Shown: positions 22,585 to 33,997 of the stretch, one piece after another | Numbering within the stretch: the first letter of the stretch is position 1 | How the letters are laid out: each line of letters starts with the position of its first letter | Source of the DNA: Labia minor | Lineage: Eukaryota > Arthropoda > Insecta > Dermaptera > Spongiphoridae | Direction of reading: 5' to 3' | Assembly (NCBI GenBank): GCA_963082975.1 | Contig: OY720350.1 | Span: 43,912,734 to 43,976,733 of the forward strand | DNA length: 64,000 nt | Made by a program: the position numbers and the translations under genes | The notes under the pieces: generated by a model | Told to the model about the DNA's origin: nothing | Databases searched by the model: none | Seen by the model: only the letters and a program-made list of their open reading frames with translations

Positions 22585-22705
22585 AATTTTTTAAAATAAC
22601 GTTTTTCTCATGGACTCAAAAGAATAAAATAATTTTTCTATAAGCCTGACATAGTTTATGGATGAATTGCTTCATATTCAACTAAAAACGTTGGGCGCTT
22701 TTAGT
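22585..22705 (+). repeat. Interspersed repeat F, third copy
   Basis: Same block as at 14436-14530, with TCATGGACTCAAAAGAATAA and ATGGATGAATTGCTTCATAT. Confidence 0.55.
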
Positions 22706-22918
22706 TTTCATTTGCTTTTTAATTTATTTCTTTGCAATTAAATTCCTTTATAGAGCTATAATTTATATATATACATTCCCACCACACTAAAACATTTCAT
22801 TAACAGGTAACACTATTTCTTCTAATCAATTGTTTTGGATAATATGTAAATTTAATAAAATAATCATTCTTTTAAAATTTGTTAAACATACTTTGGTATA
22901 AGTATATTTTACGGTGAA

Positions 22919-23060
22919 AAACAGGAATATCGTGTCTTGATTAAACATTGTTTTTTAATAAGAAAAACTTGTGAACAATCATTGCAGTGGTTGCAGAAAT
23001 GTTATCCCACATCTGGTCCTTCGAGAACAATGTTTCATCAAGACGCGATATTCCTGTTTT
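22919..23060. repeat. Inverted repeat of about 35 bp arms
   Basis: AACAGGAATATCG..GTCTTGA..AAACATTGTT (22919-22954) is repeated inverted as AACAATGTTTCATCAAGACG..ATTCCTG (about 23027-23058), with a roughly 70-bp loop. The right arm ends just before a family B 5' end. Confidence 0.65.
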
Positions 23061-23069
23061 TCCATTTTT

Positions 23070-23098
23070 ACCGACCGACGATAGTAAGGGAGGTATTA
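23070..23098 (+). mobile_element. Family B 5'-end fragment
   Basis: Only the first 29 bp of family B (ACCGACCGACGATAGTAAGG and onward) are present, following TTTT as in other copies. Confidence 0.6.
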
Positions 23099-23870
23099 TT
23101 CTTATGAAGGCGAAAAAAGCGTCACTCAAACGACTGTAGCTGGTAAACGAATCGACGAAATGTCATGATACTTCATACATAAACTTGTGACAGTTGGTCT
23201 GTGATATACAACTAAAAATGTGGGCGTATTTAAATTCTAGTGATCCATTGAAATATCTATAAGAATTTAAGTCTAGCTAAGTTTAAAGTTGATGAAAAAT
23301 CGATTGCAATTTGTCATAAGAGTGAACAGTCAGACAGACAGACAGACATGAAGCGAAAATGATAAAAACGTTATAAAAATTATCAAAATATACTTAATAT
23401 TTTTTTGAATGCAAGCTGCCTTCTTTCTTTCTCTTCAACGTCCCCTCCCTACATTCCCGGCCAGTCACTCACTCACCCGCTCACACGCACACACACACAC
23501 ACACACACCAACGGCCAGACTAGGCCAATTGGCTCGTTCTCTTATTGGACTTTTGTTTCATTCATTAAATCTTACCCATTCTAAAACTCAATCATAAATA
23601 AATAAATCAATTGAAAATGAATGAATGAATTGATTATTATCCATTCAACTAGTGAAAATATTCTAGATTAAATATATATTATTTTATATTTACAATTTTA
23701 AACATAATTAATTATTATTCAGTTTTTTTTTTATTAAAATTCAATATTTTAATATATATAAACAAAGGGAATATTATTTATATTATTTTATATATTTTAT
23801 TTATATATTTATATATACTTATTTTATATTAAGTTTAATGTATTTAAAAACAATGTCATTTTTAAAAAAA
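23099..23870. other. Non-coding stretch with microsatellites
   Basis: Holds a GACA run at 23330-23348 and a CA/AC microsatellite at about 23485-23509. No gene seen. Confidence 0.45.
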
Positions 23871-24487
23871 ATAAGTTGACCTGTGGTCAGGTCCGAACCG
23901 ACCGACGGTTTGAAAAATTAATTTCCAGCTACAGAAACAATTTCAAATAATTTTAATATATCTATTAATGTAATAAAAAACATATATGAATATAACATAA
24001 ATATTTTTAATTTTATTTTATTTATAATATATATGTAAGACCAGGCTGTGACGTCATGAATGGCTGGATGACATCATATAATTTTAAATCAAGAAAAAAC
24101 TAATAAATATGATTTTTCCGGAGGATAAAACCAATACAAAGTGCATGATTCGTGGTGATATATAAAAAAATCTCCTCATGTGAAATTTGGTGTGAAAATA
24201 ACCCTTCCCTTCCTATCGTCGATCGCTAATACTACCACTTCCGGTTTCCGGATTTGCACCAAAAGTTGATCAATTCATTCCACTGATGCATTAAGTAAAT
24301 ATACCAATTTTCATCAAAATCGGTTGAGCCGTTCAGGCTGTACACATCTATACGGACGGACGGACAGACATCATGCTAAAAATACTTTTTTCTGTTAAGA
24401 AAATGCATGATTCGTGGAGATATGTAAAAATCTCCACATGTGAAATTTGGTGTGAAAACAATACCTCCCTTACTATCGACGGTCGGT
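23871..24487 (-). mobile_element. Family B Helentron-like repeat (B1), full length
   Basis: In minus orientation it starts with ACCGACCGTCG and ends at ..CCGTCGGTCGGTTCGGACCTG..AGGTCAACTTAT. Parts in order: 5' motif, a short GTCC microsatellite (about 24355-24368), the core GATGAAAATTGGTAT and ACCGGAAGTGG, paired TGACGTCA-type sites (one mutated to TGACATCA), the inverted sub-terminal motif, and the terminal hairpin GACCTG..CAGGTC (one base changed here). No ORF. Confidence 0.72.
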
Positions 24488-25925
24488 GATAAAAACATAA
24501 TTTAAATTAATTTTCAAAATTGTTAATTGTTATTTAATGTATTTTGGTATGGTTGAGTATACAAAATATATTATACATTTGCTGTGGTTTTTAATTTTTT
24601 GTTAAATTTATTTTTTTATTATTTTATTTAATAATATTAATTGTAATTGTAATTGTATTTGACCTATCTAATTATTCATCTCTATTTATCTTTTTACACA
24701 AATAATTTCATTTAGACATTTTTTTTTTTTTGATTAATAAAATAACGCTTTTTTACTATCTCTTCATGGAGTATTGATATCACGAAAATTTTCGATGTCG
24801 TTATTTTGAAGTTTTTATACTAATTCATTTTAATTAGGCTCTTTATTCAACGTATTTAGACCATTGTTGTTGAAGTTGAAAATTATTTTCTAGTTTTTAG
24901 TGCATTTATAAATAAAACACTGTAACCTAATTTTTTTTAATTATTTATTTTTTAAATTGAGTATTTTTTTTTTAAATTTGTTTTAAATCAAAATTAGAGT
25001 ATTCTATTATAATTGTTTATTAATAGGTTATTTTGTATTTTTAATTTTTAATAAATTCTCTTTTTTTGATATTAATAAAAATTAATATTAAATTGTATAT
25101 AAATTTAAAAATTAAAATATTTGAATTTGTTTAAATTTTAACACATGTAATCAATCATATGCATAAAGAATAGATAATTTTGAAAATCAACTTGTATTAA
25201 ATTCAGAAAAAAATACTGATATTAATAATTTATAGACTATTCGAATATAATTAGAAACTCTTTCTCTCCCTCTATTTTAAATTTAAAAAATCGGAGTGTT
25301 AAGAAACTAAGATGCCTTATGCAACATGGGTGGGTAAATGAATTGGGCTGGAAGAGGAGGAAATTTATAATTTTCTTCTAATTCAGATTTAGGCCAAATC
25401 GGACATTATATCAAACTCGCTAAGAACATTCAATATTTCAGGACACAAATTATTCAGTCTTGGCAAAGCGTATGAAATTGAAATTTATATAAATTAACAA
25501 AGTGAAAATTTTTATTTGTTTAAATTTTATTATAATGAATCACAAAATAAAATTAAATATATAGATCACGTGAGTGAGAAAGAGCAGCAAGAAATTTGGG
25601 AGAAAATAAATGTTGGATGGAGGTCGGACAGAATAGAAACTGTAAGCGAAATCTTCCTGCTGCGACCAATAATTTTCAAATTTCCTAGCACCACAGAATT
25701 AGATAAATTTCTTTAAAGGGAGGAAATTAACTATGATCTAAAAAATTTGATAAATGAACTTAATAATAAAAAAAAAACAAATAAATCATTTAAATTAAAT
25801 TAATACTATTAATGAATGTATATATTGTTAGTTTATCTATAGTTTTAAAACGTTAATTATGTTAATTTTATTTTTATAAATTGTCTCAAGTCTCTAACTT
25901 TGCATTTTCTCAAATTTCATTATAA
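24488..25925. other. AT-rich stretch with a small unassigned ORF
   Basis: Mostly AT-rich. An open frame at 25516-25716 (66 codons, no ATG; begins TTG) reads NESQNKIKYIDHVSEKEQQE.. and is more protein-like than chance AT-rich frames, but I recognise no family. It could be a decayed exon. Fragment A4 lies at 24755-24820. Confidence 0.35.
24755..24820 (+). mobile_element. Family A 5' fragment (A4)
   Basis: Diverged start of family A: ACTATCTCTTCATGGAGTAT then CACGAAAATTTTCGATGTCG and GTTTTTATAC; the rest is absent. Confidence 0.55.
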
Positions 25926-25929
25926 TTAA

Positions 25930-26600
25930 AAATATTCAATAAAAATCAAACAATGAAAATAAAATATCAAAATGAAATGAAATGAATGATCAAGAAATAT
26001 TATCAAGATCGTATATTTTGAGCATTTCTTTCGACCAATCGACACGAGCCTTTTTTTGAGCGATTGACAAATTATGTGGGATCCAACGCGAACAAATTTT
26101 TTGAAAGTCAAATGTTTATGCAAAATTGAATCACTAATGCCTAAGGTTGTCTCACAATAGGTCACATGACGATCCTGCAATATCAGTTCGCGCACAGCAT
26201 CAATGGTTTCCGGAACAACAACTGAAGTTGGACGACCTTCACGAAATTCGTCTTGGAGTCAACTACGACCTCGAGTGAATTCATCATACGATAGATAAAC
26301 ACTGGTCCTTGATGGAGCTACATCGCCAAAATTTGAATTCAATTCATCCATGCACTGTTGCTGAGTTAATCCAGGTCGAAAGTTGTATAAAAAATAATCG
26401 CACGAAAATGTTCACGATTTAATTCCATTATTTGGCCGAGATTAATCTTTTAAGTTACTGTAAACAACAAATGGCGCTCGTATGTCAAAACATTCTGAGT
26501 GCGTATAACCTCAAAAATATCAAACTACGATAGAGCTTTCAATTGCCAGATTGCAACACTAGGGTTCTCCAATCCCGAAAAATAAAAGGCAACCTACGTA
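25930..26600 (-). mobile_element. mariner element relic, 5' half of transposase
   Basis: The minus strand from ATG at 26428 reads MELNREHFRAIIFY, then after a frameshift FRPGLTQQQCMDELN and YDEFTRGRS (stop), then REGRPTSVVVPETIDAVREL and GISDSILHKHL..: the two helix-turn-helix regions of mariner transposases in order. Reading frame is broken at least twice, and the catalytic D,D34D part is absent below 25990. A 5' untranslated part reaches a candidate end near GGTTGCC at 26594. Non-functional. Confidence 0.75.
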
Positions 26601-28200
26601 TATATATGTAATTATTATTTATATTAGGAAGTAAATAAATCATTAGAACAAAAAAAAATTTCTTTAAGTTATCTAATCAATACTTACTGATATATAACTT
26701 TTTTTTTTAAATTTACTTGTCTGACTTCACTTAAGTTCACGAACCAATTTGGGATTTATAATTAAATCTAGATGATTAGGCATTTCTATTTCCATTTGCA
26801 TATTTTTTTGTTAATCATTTAAGAAAATCCAACATGGTAATGATGATTATAATGTTGTTGATGATGTTGTTGAAAAGGTGTGTGTTAAAATTAAAAATAA
26901 AAAATAAAATTGAAAATAAAAAAAAAAAAAAAAATTGAGAAGCATGAATAATACTAATACACGATCAGTTAGCTAATTCTTAAATTGCCTTGGCATTTTT
27001 ATATTTATTTATTTATTACTATTAGTTTAGTTGTACAATAAGAAACGAGAAAGTATGATCTTGATCTAGACCTGGATTAATTTTTTCAAAGTTAAACTGA
27101 CCATCCTTTAAATTATCATAAAAATGAATCTTCGAAACATTTAATTGAACTGGAACGGAAAAATAATATTAATAATTTAAATATTTACATTTGTGATTGG
27201 TGTACATATACAATACATAAATATAATAAATGTTTATAAAAAAATAATATTACATATTTAATAAATTAATACACATCATGAATATCTGCAAAATATAACC
27301 TTAAAATAATTAAGAAAAATTGTTAAAAAAAAATCCTTGATAAGGGAGAATTACTAATGATTTTTTTATTAATAGAAAAATTACAAAATCTTAATTTCTA
27401 TCTATTGTTCTTTCAAATATAGTGGAAATAATTTTTTATCACCTGTATATTCATTATAATATAATTATAATCAACTTAAATAAATAATAAATAAATAATT
27501 TAAATAACATTTTGAAATACGTTGAAACGAATTAATAAATATTTTTGACTTTGGAAAAGAACTATCATTTCAAAAAAATTTCATGACATTTTTGATGTTA
27601 TAATAATCGAACCGTCACTGGTTGTTTAAAAATTTTATTCTTAAGAATATTGTTTAAGTACGATATTGCGATTTTGTCGGATAATATAAATAAATGGGCT
27701 GGACCGATTATTATGAATATTCTCCATTCCACTTTTCTTATCTTAGAATTAATCCTTTTTTGTACAATAAATCATTAGTCACTTTCTTTTTTTTTATTCA
27801 GATATTATATTTTTGTATAAAACCCTAAATAAGAGTAAAATTGAGGTCCACATTGGTTCGAAGATACTGATCATTTACTCGTATGTTCGTCAATGAATAC
27901 AAAATTAATATTGATTCTAGGCAATTGAATATTATTTTTATTATTATTATTTAAAATACTTATGTTAAGTACTATCCTCATTCTCCTTATTTATATTTTT
28001 ATTATTATATATAAACATTTATTATTGTATATAAAAAAATGTTTGGTAGCGTAAACACATAAGTTGGCCACATGACACTAGATGGCGTCTTTCAAAAAAA
28101 TCAAAACAAAATTATTATATAAATGGTAATTTGATTTTTATGTGTATTAAAAAAATGTTAATTGAATACTAGATTTCTTATTGTATATATATATATATAT
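26601..28200. other. AT-rich stretch, nothing recognised
   Basis: No supported gene. A sequence CTAGATGGCG at about 28079 is common in arthropod retroelement flanks but proves nothing alone. Confidence 0.4.
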
Positions 28201-28202
28201 AT

Positions 28203-28470
28203 TACTATCAGGTTTATCAGGGATATAATCACGTATTTTTGTGAGATTGTTTTCTCGACGTTTCGGTACCCATTTTGGCGCCATTTTCAAGAGATTATTT
28301 AGATGGGAATATTGTTGGGATTCTGGGTCTTAGTCTGTGTGACCAAGGGTTAATATCGGGATTTTGGGTTAGGTTGGATGGTTTTGTACTCACTGCGTTG
28401 CTGTGGAGCTCCGAAGAATCCTGGGCAATCCTGAGACTGGCACACGTCCGTACTGGACAATAGACCGAGG
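28203..28470 (-). mobile_element. Penelope-like element terminal fragment with hammerhead-like motif
   Basis: The minus strand carries CTTGAAAATGGCGCC..GGTACCGAAACGTCGAG (about 28294-28252). That is the arrangement of the hammerhead ribozymes found in terminal repeats of Penelope-like retroelements: stem I, catalytic core, stem II, GAAAC and the GUC cleavage triplet. The surrounding 28260-28470 is more GC-rich than its flanks and has no ORF, consistent with a solo terminal repeat or 5' fragment. Confidence 0.5.
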
Positions 28471-30184
28471 CTAACTGTATACACTGTAAATATATATGAT
28501 CATATATATGATCATTAGGTATACGAAAAATATTATTTTCAAAGAACTATTTAATTAATTGCTGCAAACAACGATAAATTAATTTTAAACTGAAATTGCA
28601 AACACCGTTTGCAACGGGTTCAACTATTAATGTAATAATTTCCTTAAATCAAAATATTGAATATTTTATTTATTTTTCCTTAAAGAATTTATTATAAAAT
28701 AGATCATTGGTGTAATCATTCAAAGAAGCTTCTCTCGGAATCAGAAAGTATTTCTTCATTTTCATCAAGGTCTCTTTACTTCATCGATTCAATTAAATTA
28801 GAATCAAATCAATGTTTTGAAATTATTTTTTATTTTATAATTAATTACAATTTTTAATGAAAAACAATAATAAATAATGTATAAATTAGAATAAAAAGAA
28901 GTATTTTTTAAATAGGTTTATTACTATATTTCTCCATTTAAATGATATTCTAATATAGGAACATAGATTTATTAAATATATTAAATAGTTATATTTAAGA
29001 TGATTAATTTTATATTATTATGGTATATTTGCCTTCTCTCTCTCTCTCTATTTTTTCTCAAAATCTAAAAATGTTATTTCGGAATTAAGGTATAATTAAT
29101 AATTAAACCACATTATTTCTTAATATTATTTAATTTGGTTCTTGTATAACTCTAAAAATCTACAAATGTATATGTATAGCAAATTGAATTTTGGAAATAC
29201 ATAGTTTTTCTAATATATTTTTTATATTAATTTAATTTAATTTTTTTCTTAATAAATTTGCACTCTTCTCTAAGGTCATGACACGACTTGATGGAAACTT
29301 TCGTAATTTTGCCTGCAGTTCAATAAGCAAGAAAGATGATTTGATTTCTAGGTAACTAGAAATAAGTACAAAGCAAGAAAGATCATCATGCAACCACATC
29401 GGTCTCAATTAGTCAACATCTAAATACTTGAAGAGTCTGCTCACGATTTAGCACTCTCGTTGCCACATTTTATAACATAAATTTCACTAAATTAAAAAAA
29501 AAAAAAAATGAATTTAAGTTGTTTGTAAATTGGATTTTATTCTTTTTTATGTAATTCAAATAAATAAACCTCTTATATTTAAAAGTATTTTATTATATTA
29601 CTTAAATATTTCATAGACATTTTAAAATACAAATGATATATAATTTATATACCTATAGATAAATTAATTTGAATTTTAATATGAACTTCGAATAATTATT
29701 TTATTTGTCTTCACTTAAAATAGATTAATAGATTTTTGTATAAATTAGATTTTCGAAAATCAAAATATTATATTAAAATCTCCGCCATCCCAACTCAAAA
29801 TTCAATAAATTTAACAATTTTCGAGACAAGTCTTTATTTAAGTTTGATATTTTAGAAAAGATATTTATTCTATTAATATTATGAAAGTTGTAATCATTTG
29901 TTGGTGCGTAAATCCAAATTTTTAACAGCTCCTTACATAAATTCTTTATTTATTAATCAATTTATAAAAAAATATTTCAAAGTATTTTTAAAAGTAAGTT
30001 TTTTAGTAAGTATTTTTTATCAATTTCGGAATGTGCATCCATATCATCTTCATCTATCGAAGAATAAATTTTTTTATTCCAAGAATAAGTTTATATTTAT
30101 TATTTTGTATTTATTTAATTATTAATTTATAAATTGTTTCAAATATATGGAATTAAATTTATTTGTTTTAATTTAATAGTAATA
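28471..30184. other. AT-rich stretch, one complex island
   Basis: 29275-29470 is less AT-rich and, on the minus strand, contains TGTGGCAACGAG, similar to the motif at about 8932. Otherwise nothing is recognisable. Confidence 0.35.
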
Positions 30185-30962
30185 GTAAGGGTGGTATTGT
30201 TTTCCCATGAGGAGATTTTTTACATATTTCGACAAATCGTGCTTTTTCTTAACAGAAAAAAGTATTTTTAGCATGATGTCTGTCCGTCCGTATAGATGTG
30301 TATAGCCTGTACGGCTAAACGGAATTTGATGAAATTTGGTATATTTACTTAATGCATCAGTGGGATGAATTGATCAACTTTTGGTGCATATCGGGAAACT
30401 GGAAGTGGTAGTATTAGCAATCGACGATAGGATGGGAAGGGTTATTTTCACACCAAATTTCACACGAGGAGTTTATTTTAGATATCTCCACAAATCATGC
30501 ACTTTGTATTGGTTTTATCCTCGGGAAAATCGTCTTCATTAGTTTTTTCTTAATTTAAAATTATATGACGTCATCCAGCCATTCATGACGTCACAGCCTG
30601 GTCTTACATATATATTCTAAATAAAATCAAATTAAAAATATTTATGTTATATCCATATCTGTTTTTTATTACATTAATAGATATAATGAAATTATTTGAA
30701 ATTGTTTCTGTAGCTGGAAATTAATTTACTTCAAAGGACTGGCCACAGGTCAACTTATTAAATTATGCTTTTAAAATTTCGATATTTTCACACAATTAAT
30801 TAATTCATTAAAATAATTTGTTCATTATTAATAAATAAATTCAACGGTTTTCATTTTTCAATCTCATCAAATTAATTTCGAGACAATAAATTTGTTACTC
30901 TTCTTTAAGATTACATATATTCATCATCATCGGTTCGGACCTGGCCACAGGTCAACTTATTT
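30182..30962 (+). mobile_element. Family B element (B2) with altered 3' end and extra tail
   Basis: The body (30182-30759) lacks the first bases of family B and also the inverted sub-terminal motif, going from TTACTTCAAA straight to GGACTGGCCACAGGTCAACT. It is followed by 161 bp (30760-30920) that also follow copy B7. A normal family B terminus (CGGTTCGGACCTGGCCACAG.., 30931-30962) then appears. Paired TGACGTCA sites are at about 30567-30593. Confidence 0.7.
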
Positions 30963-30964
30963 TT

Positions 30965-31608
30965 ACCGACCGACGATAGTAAGGGAGGTATTGTTTTCAC
31001 ACCAAATTTCACATGTGGAGATTTTTACATATCTCCACGAATCATGCATTTTCTTAACAGAAAAAAGTATTTTAGCATGATGTCTGTCCGTCCGTCTGTC
31101 CGTCCGTCCGTATAGATGTGTACAGCCTGAACGGCTGAACGGATTTTGATGAAATTTGGTATATTTACTTAATGCATCAGTGGGATGAATTGATCAACTT
31201 TTGGTGCAAATCCGGAAACCGGAAGTGGTAGTATTAGCGATCGACGATAAGAAGGGAAGGGTTATTTTCGCACCAAATTTCACATAAGGAGATTTTTTTA
31301 CATATCACCACGAATGTATTGGTTTTATCCTCGGGAAAAATCATCTTAATTATGTTTTTCTTAATTTAAAATTATATGACGTCACCCAGCCCTTCATGAC
31401 GTCACAGCCTCGGGTAACGCCGGCAACGCCGGCTACTACAGCTATATATTATAAATAAAATAAAATTAAAAATATTTATGTTATATCCCTATCTGTTTTT
31501 TATTACATTAATAGATATATTAAAATTATTTGAAATTGTTTCTGTAGCTAGAAATTAATTTATTTCAAACCGTCGGTCGGTTCGGACCTGGCCACAGGTC
31601 AACTTATT
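30965..31608 (+). mobile_element. Family B Helentron-like repeat (B4), full length
   Basis: Starts ACCGACCGACGATAG immediately after the previous terminus and TT. It has a GTCC/GTCT microsatellite (31084-31110), ATGAAATTTGGTAT, AACCGGAAGTGG, paired TGACGTCA, a private 30-bp GC-rich stretch (GTAACGCCGGCAACGCCGGC, about 31415), then AACCGTCGGTCGG and the hairpin GACCTGGCCACAGGTC, ending AACTTATT. Confidence 0.75.
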
Positions 31609-31617
31609 ACTATATAC

Positions 31618-31956
31618 CTATATAGCAGTGCTCCGCAACCGGTGTGCCGCGGCACACTGGTGTGCCTTAAAGGTGATACAGGTGTGCCGCCGCGATCAAA
31701 TGAAACTTTTAGAAATCCGCATAATTTTATATGTAAGTTTATTGTCATTTCTATTAGTGTCATTTTTCTGAGATTATAAATACAAGCGCTTGTCACCTTT
31801 ATAACACACTCGCGTAAACAAACGTATTAAATTAATTTCTACATACAAACCTACATATATATATATATATATTTCAGTTTTTGATGTGCCGCAAAATTCT
31901 AGAAACAATTATTGTGTGCCGTAGGTAAGAAAAGGTTGTGGAGCACTGCTATATAG
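31618..31956. mobile_element. Small non-autonomous hAT element with 8-bp target duplication
   Basis: 323 bp (31626-31948). Left end CAGTGCTCCGCAACC; right end, inverted, CAGTGCTCCACAACC. Both ends continue with GTGTGCCG-type sub-terminal repeats. The 8-bp duplications CTATATAG are exact at 31618-31625 and 31949-31956. No ORF. The ends resemble other hAT families whose termini begin CAGTG, but differ from both other hAT elements in this window. Confidence 0.88.
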
Positions 31957-32212
31957 TATTGCGTACACGAAAATTTTCGATTTCGAGATTTTGATGTTTT
32001 TATACGTTTTGAAGGTCCCGGAGTCATTTTCACTAAGGTAATGTCTGTGTGTGTATGTATGTGTATGTAGACAAGATTACGCAAAAATGGTTTAAGCAAG
32101 AATCATGAAATTTCGTACATGGACATTATTCAAAATTCATAGTTTTCTATCAACTTTTGAGAAATGTAGCTCATTCGGAAGAGGGTCATTACCTACAACG
32201 TTTTGATTTTTT

Positions 32213-32842
32213 ACTATCTCGCCAGAGATAGTATTGCGATCACGAAAATTTTCGATGTTGAGATTTTGATGTTTTTATACGTTTTGAAGGTTCCTGAATC
32301 ATTTTCACTAAGGTTGAGAAAAATGTCTGTGTGTGTGTGTGTGTGTGTATGTGTGTGTGTATATGTGTGTGTATGTATGTAGGCAAGATTACGCAAAAAC
32401 GGTTTGAGCTAGAATGATGAAATTTGGTACATGCGCATTATTCAAAATTCATAGTTTTCTATCAACTTTTGAGAAATGTAGCTCAACCGGAAGAGGGTCA
32501 TTACCTACAACGTTTTGATTTTTTTTCCTCTAAAGTGACCGTAAAAATAAAGATATATGTTTGATAATTTTTCACATGATTAATAATTGTATAAAACTGC
32601 TATATATAGAATTTCAGCTTGATTGATTCGCTGAAATTACCAGAATTAATTTTTTAACACTGCAAATCTCACGCGCCAACACGTGACGTGGTACCATCAA
32701 CAACAAGCCAAACATGCGCTGGTTTAATATTTATTATTTATTATTTATAATTTATAATTAATTAAATTTAATTTAAATATAATATATTATGTTATTTAAT
32801 CCAATTCAAATTGCGAGATAGTCGAGTGGAGACACTCCAGCT
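32213..32842 (+). mobile_element. Family A Helentron-like repeat (A6), full length, nested
   Basis: Begins with the palindrome ACTATCTC-GCCA-GAGATAGT, has a 50-bp GT/GTAT microsatellite (32327-32380), ATGAAATTTGGTAC, CAACCGGAAGAGG and CACGTGACGTGG, then GCGAGATAGTCGAGTGGAGA and ends CACTCCAGCT. Inserted in T-rich sequence of A5. Confidence 0.78.
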
Positions 32843-33150
32843 AATTTTCCTCTAAAGTGAACGTAAAAATAAAGATAATTGTTTGATAGTTTTTCACATG
32901 ATTAAAAATTGTATAAAACTGCTATATATAGAATTTCAGCTTGAAAGTACCAGAATTAATTTTTAACACTGCAAATCTCACGCGCCAACACGTGACGTGG
33001 TGCCATCAACAAAGAGCGCTGGTTTAATAAATATTATTTATTAATTTTAAAATTAATAATTTATAATTAATTAAATTTAATTTAAATATAATATATTTGT
33101 TAATTAATCCAATTCAAATTGCGAGACAGTCGAATGGAGACACTCCAGCT

Positions 33151-33951
33151 TATTTGTTTATCATTTTATCATTTTAGCATTTTCATTGTTTAGTTTAGTA
33201 ACACTAGCTAGTAAAACTATCTTCAAACGGGTACACGTGTCCATTATTTTGAATGCTACTATACTATGAACTACTCATTCGTTTCATTTAATAAATTAAA
33301 AATTACTAGAATTATTTTATTTTGATTTATGGCGGAAATCGCACTTCCATTTAAAAACACTTTGAAAAAATATTGGATTTCTTTTGGATTTTCATTTTTT
33401 CGTGATTTCTAATAAATTTGTATTTGATTGAATAAGGTTTATCAGATTGTGTTTTTTTCATGAATTACGATGATATTATAACCAATTTAGATTAAAGGGC
33501 TCAGAGGGAATTTTATTAATTGAATGATTAAAAAAAATTGATCAAAAACTATTTTGAATTTTTGGGGTAAAAATAAAACTTTTGTGTGAGTAAAAAGTAT
33601 ATATTTTTGATTTGCTATTTTTTAAACAATGTGGTAATATCAACAAAAATATTTTGGGATAATGATTAAAAAAATTACCCGACCGCTGCTATAGTTGGTC
33701 GGTTAAATGTAATTTGTTGACAACAGCGCCATCTAAAAATGCTAGGAGTAAAACACAAGGTTTCCGGAAGTCCTATGTGCGTGTCACACACCTGGTTGCT
33801 AACTTCAAGACAAATATTTGGATGTTATTTTAATTGTAAATCAAATTCAAAATTAAAAACGTTTATATCATCTGGGTCTTTAGACCATCTGGTTTATATT
33901 ACTTATTATCTAGTATATATTTTATTATTAATAATACATTAATCAATAAAA
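33151..33951. other. Upstream region of the zinc-finger gene
   Basis: No repeats recognised apart from ACAGCGCCATCTA at about 33722. The 5' untranslated region and promoter of the zinc-finger gene should lie here; no TATA box or initiator could be assigned with confidence. Confidence 0.4.
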
Positions 33952-33997
33952 ATGGATCTTTCTTCAAAAGAAGACACAAAATATCCAATATATATAG
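33952..33997 (+). CDS. Exon 1 of the zinc-finger gene
   Basis: Short first coding exon inferred from its ATG, the following donor G|GTAATT and in-phase joining to the exon at 34625. The joined codon is GGT. Confidence 0.65.

Larger units (their letters stand above)
31609..33150 (+). mobile_element. Family A element (A5) split by a nested family A element and a hAT MITE
   Basis: A5 starts ACTATATACCTATATAGT directly after the B4 terminus, a diverged but still palindromic version of the family hairpin. It runs to CAACGTTTTGATTTTT at 32212, is interrupted by a complete family A copy (32213-32842), and resumes at TTTTCCTCTAAAGTG to end with GCGAGACAGTCGAATGGAG..CCAGCT at 33150. A hAT MITE is inserted in its 5' hairpin. 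Confidence 0.7.
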
